Origin: Sambucus nigra
Taxonomy: Eukaryota > Streptophyta > Magnoliopsida > Dipsacales > Adoxaceae
NCBI GenBank assembly: GCA_949130495.1
Contig: OX422223.1
Coordinates: 73,716,751-73,780,750 of the forward strand
Reading direction: 5' to 3'
DNA: 64,000 bases
Part shown: positions 50,670-62,600 of the stretch, in pieces
Numbering within the stretch: position 1 is the first letter of the stretch
How the letters are laid out: each line of letters opens with the position of its first letter
The notes under the pieces: generated by a model
The model's database searches: none
What the model was told of the DNA's origin: nothing
The model's input: the letters and a program-made list of their open reading frames with translations, nothing else
Translations under genes and position numbers: made by a program

Positions 50670-51115
50670 CACTACACCAAATTAGCCGAATGGTCGTGGA
50701 CTTGGGCCATGACTAGGCCCAAGGGACACAAACCTAGGTCGTGACTGAATTGGACATGGCCAAAGTTAAAGGTTAAGGACTAAGTCCTAGACGAAGGCAA
50801 CTGGTCATGGACATCTGCGTCAGGAAAAATGGTCGCGGACAAAGACCGTGACCAACTAGTCACGGATCATATCCCTGACCCATGAATGACTATATGGCAT
50901 CTTAATCATGCCCCAAAGCCATGACTAGTCCATACACTCCATGATTAAGGTCACGAGGCAAATCCATGATTGCCTTTATGCCTCACGATGGTGGTCACGG
51001 CCCACAGCCATGACTAAAAAATACATGCTTTCAAGTGTGGTCATGAACCTCAATCGAGACAAGATATATCACGAAAAAAATGGTCATGGGATGGAGTTGT
51101 GACCATATTTAATTG
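50670..51115. mobile_element. CACTA-like transposon end with subterminal repeats
   Basis: The sequence starts CACTACACCAAATTAGCC, the standard start of CACTA (En/Spm) ends. Over the next 440 bp a short word occurs more than ten times in both orientations (TGGTCATGGAC, GGTCACGG, GCCATGACTA, GTCACGGATC). Such subterminal repeats are where the transposase of this superfamily binds. No matching right end and no transposase were found, so this is a truncated copy or fragment. Confidence 0.7.
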
Positions 51116-51127
51116 GCAAAATAAAAT

Positions 51128-51421
51128 ATGGGTTATTTAGGTCATATTCTCTTACGGGGAGTCCCAGGACTGCGCTACCAGTTGCTACATGTTACATTGG
51201 ATTCTCACGAGGTGATCGTGCCACTCATGGTGGCTTTTTTTGGTGGGGGGTGGTGCCTTCCTCCCCCTCTTAGCATTTTATCAAACCTAAGTGTTCCTAT
51301 TTTCAAATATGTATCCTATTCTCAAATAGGGAGTCCCACGACTGCATGGCTGAATGCAACGTGCTACGTTGATTGTACACAATGTGTTCGAGCAACTCGC
51401 GGTGCCGTTTAGGGAGGGGTG
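51128..51421 (+). repeat. ~170-bp satellite, left part
   Basis: About one and a half monomers of the array described at 54455-56564, ending in GGGTG where solo LTR K inserted. Confidence 0.88.
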
Positions 51422-52280
51422 TGTAACAACCCTCGATTCTGGGAGGCTCATTTTATACTGATTTTACCGCATAAGGTAATTATATAAAATGTGGGGACTG
51501 GAGTAAATATTAATTTAATGAATTGAAAGTTAATATTTACTAGATTGATGCATATTTACTGCATGTGAAAGTAAATAACATCAGGTTGCATGTCTGTAGT
51601 GTCATGTATTTTAAATGGCCTTTTAGTTTAAATGATTTTGGAACTCGAAATAATTTATAAAATTTTCGGATGCCAGTTTAGAGGGTGTAGTTAGTCTCGG
51701 AAGGTGCGAGACAGTCAAAATAAGTGCCATATTGTATTTTTGTGTTCTGGGCACTTTTACCTGGTTTTAGCTTATACGCGTATTTGGGAGTCATTTTAAT
51801 GTGGTATTAACCATTTGAGTTGGGAGTTTTAACTTAAGCCACGATTTTAGTATCCAAAATCCCTTATTTTTCCCCATTTTCTGTCTTGAACATAGAGAGA
51901 AAGGAGAGAAAGAAAGAGGAAGAGAAAGAATGGAGAAAGGAGAGAAAATGAAGATTGAAGATAGATTGATGCTCCTACTCAAAGAAATCTGATATTCCCT
52001 ACATCAAGGCAAGTTTTCTACTTGCTAATATGTGATTTAAGATGCATAAATTGTATGATAGTTGTGTATTTACATTTATGGCTTAAATGTAGAATTTGTG
52101 GGATTTAAACCCTAGTCTTGATTTATGTTGAAGAAATTGTGGGTTTTGATGGTTAATAATCATGTATATTAGTTGGGGTAGATTTTTGTTGTTGGATGTG
52201 TATGAAAAGGAAGAGATTTGAAGTTTGGAGGATTTAGGGTTCAAAACCCTTCGTAGCCATTTTTTCCAGATTTGCAGGTC

Positions 52281-52484
52281 CGAATCGATTCGGCCCCTTG
52301 GGCGAATCGATTCGCTAAGGGAAATTGGCAGGTCTGCATAACCCGAATCGATTCAGGTTAAGACCGAATCGATTCAGCCAATTGCAGAATGTTGGTTTAG
52401 TAGTCCGAACCAATTCTCTTTTTGGGCGAATCGATTCGCTAGGGCGAATCGATTCGGCCCTTGGGCGAATCGATTCGTTTTCCT
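52281..52484 (+). repeat. GAATCGATTC palindrome cassette of K
   Basis: Seven or so copies of GAATCGATTC, mostly with CG or GC flanks (GGCGAATCGATTCGC), lie within 200 bp at the family's cassette position. It is the best-preserved example of this motif in the window. Confidence 0.93.
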
Positions 52485-53556
52485 GCTGTTTTTGAGTTAA
52501 TTTTATAACTCAATTTCAATCCTTTTCTTTAAATATAGAGACTAGGTACCTTCTTGAATGAAGTAAACTTAGAGTCCTAGAGTGTGAGATGAGTTATATG
52601 TCTACCCTACATTAGGAATGGGTTATGTGGGGATTTTTCCGGGGTTAGGCCTATTAATGATAAGGCATTCTTTTCTTCTAGTTAATTATTATAAAACTAG
52701 GAGATATAGTGTTATGTTCGGGAGACCTTAGGAGCTTAATTAAGCTATACTAGTTTTGATGGTTTATATTACCACCCCAAAAGAATGTTGGGAGATTTTA
52801 AAAGTTCGATTGAACTATGTTAACCTTGGTGGTTCATAATAACGCCATAAAGGTGAGTTTGGAGAATAAATTGAAAGTCATTTCATTCCTTCGAAAGATG
52901 ATAACCTTGGGGTTCTAAAATAACCTCCTAGAATGCTTGGAGATAATGAAGAGTTTATTTACTCCTTTGAGGTTGTAGTGTTGATATAAGCTATCGTATG
53001 ACTATGGATGGTAAGTTAGATTATTTACAAAACAAATAGAAAGGGTCTCGAATAAAATGAAACATATACGTGGGATGGAAATGAAATGGAAATGGTCTTG
53101 ATATTTGTAAATGATAATTTACTTAATCATGAAATCGGTAAATAATGGTTTACTTGATTTTCGATATGATAAATAAATTGGCTTAAACACACCTCTCTAA
53201 ATGACATCATAAGGGAAGTCCGCACGCGAGGTGAAGCCCCCTGGCTAATGAATGCAGGGTGGATATAGTCCTAGGTCATGGGAGCGCTTATTGTTGTATA
53301 TTTTTCTGCGATGGGTAGGAGATTCCGGGTGTGGTCTTGACTATCCCGCAGGCTCATGGCCGCTTCCCGACGTCTTGCGATATAGGTGCCCAGGTTGTCT
53401 AATGATAGGCCCTGGAAGATGATGGTCATTTAGGGGCGCGCACAGTGGGGAAACCCGGACGGGCGGTCTTAGAATTCGTTATATGTATATAATTATAACA
53501 GTTCATAATCAAGTGGGACTTGATGTATTTGATATGCCATAAGAGCATGATGGAGT

Positions 53557-53622
53557 GCCACAAAGAGCACATGTAAATGCCACAAAGAGCACATGTAAAT
53601 GCCACAAAGATCATTTGAAAAT
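53557..53622 (+). repeat. 22-bp tandem repeat in K
   Basis: Three head-to-tail copies start at 53557, 53579 and 53601, the last one diverged. Confidence 0.9.
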
Positions 53623-54454
53623 GATTATTTTCCTGATAAGGAAAGGATTTTTACAAAAGGTAAAATTGAGATAAAATCTCCTTAAAGAGTAAAAGATTTT
53701 GATTATATATATATACTTCCTGCTAAGGAAAAGATATATGAAATAATTGGCACCTTTGGTGAAGTCTTTAGTTTAATGCTTCTTATTTTTGTTCCTGCTT
53801 AGCTTATGTTTTAAATTGTATAGGTTGCTTCTTATTTCTCTTTCTTCACGATTTATTATACATAACTGTCATACTCTTTATTCATTTGGTAATCATATAG
53901 AACCGGGCCCTGACCTGGTTACTTTTCTTGTTGCATATTCATCTTGTCTCTGCTCAGGTACCCCGCCGCAAGGATGCCCGATTTGAATTCCGATTCCGAT
54001 GTTTTCGACGAGCCGTGATGCATTGCGGGCATTACGGGATACATTTGGTATAGACGTTTTCACTTTTTATTCTAGTTAAGATCAAGTCTTTTATTCGGGC
54101 GAGAGGCCCAAGCTTTTGTAAATGTCTAATGTAATGTAATAAGTGACTTATTGTACTTGCGTATTATTGGTGTATCAGTTAGTGACCGGTTACCTATTCG
54201 GTCTTTTTATCGTATTCTTGTTGTATTATTTATATATGTCTTGGGGTTTCCCTTATCTTTCAGGAATTGGGTTGTTTGTTTTCATTTATTTACTTTCAAA
54301 TCAAAATTTTTCGCAACCCGTTTTCTGAAATATTGGGTGGTTATCCTAGATACTCTATATTTTTGTTATGATGCTGAGAATGATTCCATCCATGATTCCG
54401 TTATATTGGAGTATTGGGCTGGCCACCCCTTATTTTGGTGAGCGGGTTGTCACA

Positions 54455-56564
54455 GGGTGTTGGTAGTGTCCACCCCTTTACTAAACGTTCTCGGGCCTAA
54501 GTGTTCTTATTTTCAAATCTGAGCCCTATTCTCAAACCACGAGTCCCGCGAATGTACGACCGATTTCCAAATGTTATGTTGAATGCGCACGAGGTGTGTG
54601 AACCACTTACGGTGCCGTTTGAGAGGGGTAGGTGGCGTCTGCCCCTTCGCGGCACATTTTCAAGCCTAAGTGTTCCTATTTTTCAATTTGATTCCTATTA
54701 TCAACCTGGGGGTTTTGTGACTACACGATCGGTTACTACATATTACGTTGGAACGAGGTTTCCATGCCTCTCTCAGTGCCGTTTGGGGGGCTCTGGAGTC
54801 CCTCCCCCCTGGCGGCACATTTTCAATCCTAAGTGTTCCTATTTTCAAATTCGGGTCCTATTCTCAAACTAGGAGTTCCATGATTGCGCAACTTGTTGTT
54901 ATGTGTTACATTGGATTCACACAAGGTATCTGTGCCACTCGCGGTGTCGTGTGTGTGTGTGGGGGGGGGGGGGGGGGGTTAGTGGCATCCGCCCCCTCGT
55001 GGTATGTTTTCAAGCCTAAGTATTACTATTTTCAAATTTGGATCCTATTCTCAAACCAGGAGTCTCGCGAGTGTACGGACAGTTGCTACATGTTATGTTC
55101 GACGAGCACGAGGTGATCATGCTACTCGCGGTGCCATTTGGGAGGGGGTGTAAGGTTGGTGGTGTCCCCCCCCCCCCCCCCCCCCCTCGTGAATCATTTT
55201 CAAGCCTAAATATTCCTAATTTAAAATTCGGATCATATTTTCATACTGGGAGTCCTGTGACTATATGACTAAATGCTACGTGTTACATTGCACATGCACG
55301 AGGTGTTCATGCCACTCGTGGTGCCATTTTAGGAGTGGGGTGAAGAGGGGCCATTTTGGTTGTGTCTTCCCCTCGCGGCAGGTCCTCAAGCCTAAGTTTT
55401 CCTATTTTTGAATTCGAGTCCTATTCTCAAACCAGAAGTCATGTGAATACACAGCCGATTGTTATGTGTTACGTTAGACGCACATGAGGTGTACATGCCA
55501 CTCACGGTGCCCTTTAGGTGGGGGGTCGTGGCGTCCACCTCATCGCGGTAAATTTTCAATCCTAAATGTTCTTATTTTCAAATCTAGGTCCTATTGTCAA
55601 ATCAGGAGTCCATTAATAGTATGGTCAGTTGCTATGTTGGACATGCCTGAGGTGTTTGTTCCACTCGCGGTGCCATTTGTGGGTGGGTGGGGGGGGGGGT
55701 AGTGTCCCTCTCCCTCGCAATACGTTTTCAAGATGGAGTTATTTTATTTTCAAATATGGATCTTATTCTCAAATTGGGAGTCCCATGACTACGCAGTCCT
55801 TTGCTACGTGTTACGTTGGACGGCGAGGTGTTCGTTCCACTCACGGTGCCATTTGGGTGGATTGGTGGCATTCTCGCCCTCGCGGAATGTTTTCAATCAT
55901 AAGTGTTCCTATTTTTAAATCTCCGTCCTATTCTCAAATTGGGAGTCCCACGGTTGGACGTTCGATTTCTACATGTTACATTGGACGTGCACGAGGTGTT
56001 CTTGCAACCCGAGGTGTCGTTTGAGTGAGCTTGGTGTTATCCGTACCCTCACGATACATTTTCAAGCCTAAGTGTTCCTTTTTTCCAATCCATGTCCTAT
56101 TCTCAAACTCGGATTCCCGCGACTACGCAGTCGGTTGCTACCTGTTATGTTCCATGAGATGGGATTTTCAGGCCACTCGCAGTGCCATTTGTGCTGGGGG
56201 GTAGTGGCGTCTGCCCCCTCGGGGCACGTTTTAAAGCCTAAGTGTTCCTATTTTCAAATCCGGATCATATTCTAAAACCAAAATCCCCACGACTATGCAA
56301 TCGGTTTCTACGTGTTATGTTGGACGTACACAAGGTGCTCGTGCCACTCGCAGTGCCATTTATTGGGGATGGGGGGTCACCTACTCGTAGCACATTTTCA
56401 TGCCTAAGTGTTACAATTTTAAAATTTAGTTCCTATTCTCAAACTCGGAGTACCGCCACTACGCGGATCGTTGCTATGTGTCAGGATGGACACGCAAGAG
56501 GTGTTCATGATAATCACCATGCCATTTTTTTGTGGGGGTCATCCACCCCCTCGGGACACGTTTT
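54455..56564 (+). repeat. ~170-bp GC-rich satellite with homopolymer runs
   Basis: About twelve head-to-tail monomers occur, marked by AAGCCTAAGTGTTCCTATTT-like words near 54494, 54664, 54826, 55012, 55202, 55388, 55558, 55895, 56065, 56236 and 56400. Spacing is about 165-190 bp. Other conserved parts are GGGAGTCCCGCGACTAC, GTTGCTACGTGTTACGTTGG and CCACTCGCGGTGCCATTTG. Each monomer has a G- or C-rich stretch whose length varies (18 G at 54961, 21 C at 55166), which explains most length variation. Repeated open frames are by-products of the periodicity. The array is ended by element F at 56565. Confidence 0.92.
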
Positions 56565-59561
56565 TGTGACACCCCGACTAATTAAACACCGGGTAGCTAC
56601 TCCTTTATAAAATTAATTCAAAATGCCAAGTTGGCTCAGTTAATAGCATCACTGTCGAAAACGTTTTATTATTACTAACCACCTAGTATTTAAAAAGTAA
56701 GTGCCAAATTTTATTAAATCTGATTAACATGCAACAAGAGTAATGAATAACTAAATAACACCATTCACCATACTGAAGTAACAAGAATAACCATCACAAT
56801 ATGTAAATAAAACCTGGAGGAAAAACTCCTCAATACAAATCCCACAACTGATATGTAAACTGAAATAAATAACTAAAACTGAATACTGAGCAATACATGC
56901 TAGAGTCTGAAAACTGAAATGTAAAAATGCTCTAAATAGGAATGGGCAACATGCCCTACAACTGATAGATAGTGACTCTGGAATCCAAAAGATAGAAGCG
57001 TCTATGAGCAAATCCCTGTAGCTTCCACAACCAGCTACAGCACGTCACCTGAATGAGAATCCTATGCTTGGTGTCCTTGTGGCTGGGCACCTAAAATGGT
57101 TTTACAAGAAAATATATTTGAAAGCAAATGGGTCAGAGCCCGAAAGTGGAAATCATTTTAAAAAAACCTGCAAGTGCTTTAAAACATTTAAAACATTAAA
57201 TGCAAAGTACATGTTAGGACGTACACTCGCATGATATTCTCACCTCTCGTCTAACTGTGCACTCCTAACGTAAGTACCCATCTATAACTACCCTTTCCAC
57301 TAGCTAAGTGACAATGTAAACTAGCTAGACAACCAAAGGTTCTACCCATTTTACTTGGTTCCATTTAATATAACAACGCTCGTAATTAAATAGAGGTTTA
57401 ACGTAAACTCAGTTACTAAATATGCCATTGATATAACTATCAGTTAACTCATAATCTATCTCGGAACAATACCGTAATATTTTTACAACATTAACATGAG
57501 GATTCCCATTAATTAAATGTATATTATTCACATCATAAATATACGATACAAGCACCCCGCAATCTAAGCTGTAGTGCACACATACTCTGCTATCCATCCC
57601 GGTACATCACGTACATAAGGATCACATATTCCGAATCTCTCAGGAATAGTTCAGATAACACAAATCACAAATAGTGGAGGCGAACATAGTCACCATCACA
57701 TGGGTCACGCACATACCTACGCTCCCATGGTCAGCGGACTTATTAATATCACAATAAGTCTTTCTATGACCTATGTTCATCAAGGTACCAGTCTATATCC
57801 CCCCCGTAGGCACACAAGGAATAGAGGGTCCTAAGCGAACGAAACCTCCCGTGATAGCAAGTATGGTAGGTATGTCATACATACAATCCATATATCAATA
57901 CTAAGTAAACACACATCTTAGTAATACCGTATTATATTCGTAGTACATGTTGCACTCTCGTACTAATGATAATTATCACAACTTATTTTATTCCGGTTCA
58001 TAATTATACGCGCTATAATTCATCCTCACGTCGTAGTAGTCACTCACGTCTCAACCCAAATGATTCATTGAATATAATTCTCGTATATGCTTTACTCATC
58101 CCAGCAACCCAAAAGTCCCAAATCAATCACTATATCATCAACGGGATGCTAACTCTACCCTTGAACCATCTCCCGGAACTCCAAAAGTCAAAACAGTCCA
58201 AAAAGGGTCAAACTGTCAACTCGTTAGAAGTCTCGTTCGAACGAGGCTTCGAACGAGTTTGGACTATCAGGTCGTTAGAAGTCTCGTTCGAACGAGGCTG
58301 TTCGAACGAGATCCCAGTTCGTTCGAACGAACTGACCCTTCTAACGATATCTCGTTCGAACGAGATATCGAACAAAAATCCTACTCGTTAATAACGACTG
58401 GTCAACTCGTTAGAAGCTCGTTCGAACGAGCTCGTTCGAACGACCTGGGGGTTGCTTCTAACGAGATGCCAGTTTCGGCCCAGAACTTCCCAAAAATCGT
58501 TTTTCACCATTTTTACTCCTCAAACCTCTTCTAAAATTCGTTCCCACAATATATTGAGTTCTCTAATCATCCTCAAACATGTTAAGGGGCTATACTAACA
58601 TCATTAAAGGGTTTGATATCATCTAAACATCATTAAATCACAATTTCCACACTAATTCCCAATTTTCTTCAAGAACCTAAACCCTAACTTTTTCTCATCA
58701 TAAATTCCCAGATTTTAATTCGTTAATGCATCACCTAGATATGAAATCTCCGAAATTTAATCTTCCAACAATGTTTCTACATGCAAACCTATCCCAACAT
58801 TCAATAATAACTTCAAATTTCATGGGTTTTCTTTTAATCTTTCAAGAACAATTAAGATTCTTCAATTTCTAACATGGAAAAGACATTCTCAGTAATTAAA
58901 TGGAAATAAAGTCACTTGCCTTGGTTTGATTTCTGAATTTGGTGTGGATTCGGTGTAGAATTTCTGCAGAATCTCTCTCTCTCTCTCCTTCTCCAAGCTT
59001 TCTTCTCCAAAAGGCTATGGTGGCTAGGGTTTGCTTTGGGGAAACTTATGAAACCTAATTTCAATAAACCTCCGTAGCTTGTTGGGTTAATAAGGGTTGG
59101 TTGGGGTCAATCCTTATCAGATTACAACTCTCAATTTTCGTCACTTTTAATTACCCAAAAATACCAAATTACTAAAATACCCTTTAAGTTACCGGTACGG
59201 TCTAAAATTACCCCGGGATCCAAACTAGACCCCCGGCTAGTGTTTTCTGACTATCTCGACCCTTCCGGACGCGTTGGCGCGCTCAAAACGACCATACGGA
59301 TTATCGATTTTAAATTTACTTTTAATAAAATATTATACCGTGACGCGGCGGTCCCACGCGTCTCAATAAAATTTCCAAATTGCCGTATATAAATCTCACG
59401 ACAAATTTTATAATACCAAGTTCATATATAATCATATATGCACATAATCAAATACCAATACGCATCTCATTAGTATTTATAACCCGGATTAATTTCCAAT
59501 TAATACACATTTAATTAATTAATCCCAAAAATAAATATAGCCAAAAGTACGGGGTATTACA
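56565..59561 (-). mobile_element. 3' LTR of F
   Basis: A 2997-bp LTR; on the minus strand it starts TGTAATACCCCGTAC and ends CGGGGTGTCACA. It matches element A's LTRs at both ends, in the block around 59240-59290, and in the GATAGCAGAGTATGTG block near 57585. It includes a CT run near 58971 and the CGTTCGAACG cassette. Confidence 0.93.
58219..58467 (-). repeat. CGTTCGAACG palindrome cassette of F
   Basis: About eight copies of the TCGTTCGAACGA type lie within 250 bp. Some extend to longer perfect palindromes: 24 bp at 58346-58369 and 18 bp at 58316-58333. Cassette position corresponds to that in A, B, C and K. Confidence 0.95.
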
Positions 59562-59576
59562 TACTCCCCCCCTAAT
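59562..59576 (-). other. Polypurine tract of F
   Basis: On the minus strand TTAGGGGGGGAGTA directly precedes the LTR start TGTAATACCCC. Sequence upstream (GGGACGAAATTC) matches the same position in element A. Confidence 0.88.
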
Positions 59577-59603
59577 AACTGAATTTCGTCCCGAAATTCG
59601 AAA

Positions 59604-62600
59604 CTAGAAAGTACCTGCTAAAAACAGCTCTGGATAACGTTCGCGCATCTCATCCTCGCGCTCCCATGTGGACTCCTCGACATTGTGATGTCGCCACTGA
59701 ACACGTACTAACGGGACTATCTTTGACCGCAGTTTCCTCTCGCTTCGGTCCAAAATAGCAATTGGCCCCTCCTCATAAGAGCTATCCGGCTGGAGATCGA
59801 TGTCCTCCACAGCAATGTGAGAATGAGCCAAATCATCCCTAAGGTATTTCCTCAGCGAGGAAATATGGAACACGTCGTGAATCCGATGCAAATGCTCCTG
59901 TAACCCGAGTCTATACGCAACCGGTCCGATCCGCTCAATAATAGGAAACGACCCCACATACCTCGGTGCCAACTTCCCCTTCTTCCCGAATCGCATAATC
60001 CCCTTCATCGGAGAAACCCTGAGCAAAACCTGGTCCCCCACTTGGAACTCCCTGAAAAATCTCTTTGCATCAGCATAACTCTTCTGCCTGTCTTGAGCTA
60101 CCCGAATGCGACTCCGAATCAACTCAATCCTTGCCGAAGTATCCTGAATTACTTCCGGCCCAAGTAGTTTGTTGTCCCCCACTTCCAACCAACATGCTGG
60201 GGAACGACAAGGCCTACCGTACAATGCCTCAAACGGAGCCATGCCAATCGTGAACTGATAGGAGTTGTTGTAAGCAAACTCCACCAGTGGAAGGTACTGC
60301 TCCCATCCACCCCCGAAGTCAATAATACACATGCGTAGCATGTCTTCCAACATCTGATTGGTGCGCTCGGTCTGCCCATCAGTCTGCGGATGATAAGCCG
60401 TACTCAACCGCAATTCCGTGCCCATGGCCTCCTGGAAACTCTCCCAAAACCTCGAAACAAATATCTTGTCTCTGTCAGACACGATATTTAGGGGCACACC
60501 GTGAAGTCTCACAATCTCTGAAATGAAGAGTTGGGCATACTGACCCGCAGTGTAATCAGTCCTAACGGGTAAAAAGTGAGCGACCTTGGACAATCTGTCC
60601 ACAATTACCCAAACGGAGTCGTGACCCCTCTGCGACGTAGGCAACCCCGTGATAAAGTCCATGGATATGCTCTCCCACATCCACACCGGAACCTCCAATG
60701 GCTGTAGCAATCCTGTTGGTCTCTGATGATCCACTTTTACAAGCTGACAAGTGGCGCATTTCGAGACAAACTCTGCGATATCTCTATTCATACCGCTCCA
60801 CCAATACTGCCGTCTCATATCTTGGTACATTTTGTCCCCTCCGGGATGTACCGCGAACCGTGAGCCATGCGACTCTGCCATCACATCGTGTCGCAGTTCC
60901 TCTCCTTCCGGAACTACCAATCTCCCATTGAAGCGTAATCCCCCGTCTGAGCTAACGGTATAGGATTCAGCTCCCTCAGCGAGTAATCGAACTATCTGCT
61001 CCTGACAGAACGAATCATTTGCCTGTGCCCGTACAACCTTCGTGACAATCTGCGGTGTAACGGTCATCACAGCCATGAAAGATCGGGCCACTGCATCCTG
61101 GTGTCCCAATTCCTTCCACTTCGCTTTCCACACTTCTGCCACCTCATCTGCTGGCCTGCGGCTCAACGCGTCTGCTACCACGTTAGCCTTACCCGGGTGG
61201 TACTGAATGTCGAACTGGTAGTCTTTCACAAATTCAAGCCACCTACGCTGCCGCGTATTTAATTCCTTCTGCGTGAACAGATACTGTAGTGACTTGTGGT
61301 CCGTGAACAGCTGAAACTTCTCCCCCAAAAGATAGTGCCTCCAAATCCTTAAGGCAAATACTACTGCTGCCAATTCCAAATCATGCGTGGGGTAATTCTT
61401 CTCATGAGGCTTAAGCTTACGGGAAGCATAAGCTATGGCCTGTCTCTCCTGCTGCAAAACACCTCCAAGTCCTTGCAAAGACGCATCGGTGTAAACCAAA
61501 TACTCAACTCCCGGTCTCGGCAATGCTAACACAGGTGCTGAGGTCAATTTGTCCTTCAACTCATCGAATGCCAACTGACAGGCATCACTCCAGATATATG
61601 GCACACCCTTACGAGTAAGATGTGTCAAAGGACCTGCTATCTCTGAGAAACCCCAAATAAACCTCCTGTAGTATCCTGCTAAACCCAAGAAACTACGAAT
61701 CTCCGTTGGTGTCGTGGGCTGTCCCCACTCCCTCACCGCTGATACCTTCCCCGGATCGACAGATATTCCCTGGTCGGAAATAATGTGACCCAAGAACTGG
61801 ACTTCCTTCAGCCAAAACCCGCACTTCTCATATTTTGCATACAGCTCGTTCTGACGAAGTGTCTGCAAAACCATCCTCAAATGCTCGGCGTGCTCCTCCT
61901 CTGTCTGAGAGTAAACCAGAATGTCATCAATGAAGACAATGACAAATTGATCTAGGAAATCTCTGAACACCCTATTCATCAAGTCCATAAACACTGCTGG
62001 AGCGTTGGTCAAGCCGAAAGGCATAACCCGAAACTCATAAGAACCATATCTCGACAAGAACGCAGTCTTCGAGACATCCTCCTCCCTGATACGCAACTGA
62101 TGGTATCCCGACCTCAAGTCAATCTTCGAGAAGAAAGAAGCTCCTCTCAACTGGTCGAATAAGTCATCGATTCGAGGCAACGGATACTTATTCCGTATCG
62201 TGACCTTATTCAACTCTCGGTAGTCCACGCACAATCTCAGTGAACCATCCCTCTTCTTCACAAACAAAACTGGAGCGCCCCAAGGTGAGGTACTCCTGCG
62301 AATAAAGCCCTGCCCTAACAGCTGCTCTATCTGATCCCGTAACTCTCGCATCTCAGCTGGAGCCATACGGTACGGTGCACGTGCTATAGGTCTCGTACCC
62401 GGTAGCAGATCAATAACGAAGTCTATCTCTCGACTGGGTGGTAAGCCTGGTATCTCCTGAAACACATCCGAATACTCCCTGACAACCGGGATCGAATCTA
62501 AAGGAATCACAACCTCCTTAGAGGTATCCTCCTCTATGTAATACAGATGAGCGGTCGATCCTCCCTCTGGGCGAGGCATCGCCACTATAAACATCTCCTG

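Larger units (their letters stand above)
51422..54454 (+). mobile_element. Solo LTR K
   Basis: A single 3033-bp LTR starts TGTAACAACCCTCG and ends GGTTGTCACA, flanked by a perfect 5-bp duplication GGGTG (51417-51421 and 54455-54459). It split the satellite array. It has the family block GGAAGGTGCGAGACAGTCA near 51698, a large GAATCGATTC cassette (52281-52484), about four imperfect ~75-bp repeats (52715-52990) and three 22-bp repeats of GCCACAAAGAGCACATGTAA (53557-53622). No interior remains, so recombination between two LTRs is the likely origin. Confidence 0.9.

Noticed and set aside
54501..56610. Overlapping 60-131 codon frames with repeated SVPIFKFxSYSQ-like peptides
   Set aside because: They follow the satellite period, switch frame between monomers, and have no starts or family signal, so they are not treated as genes.
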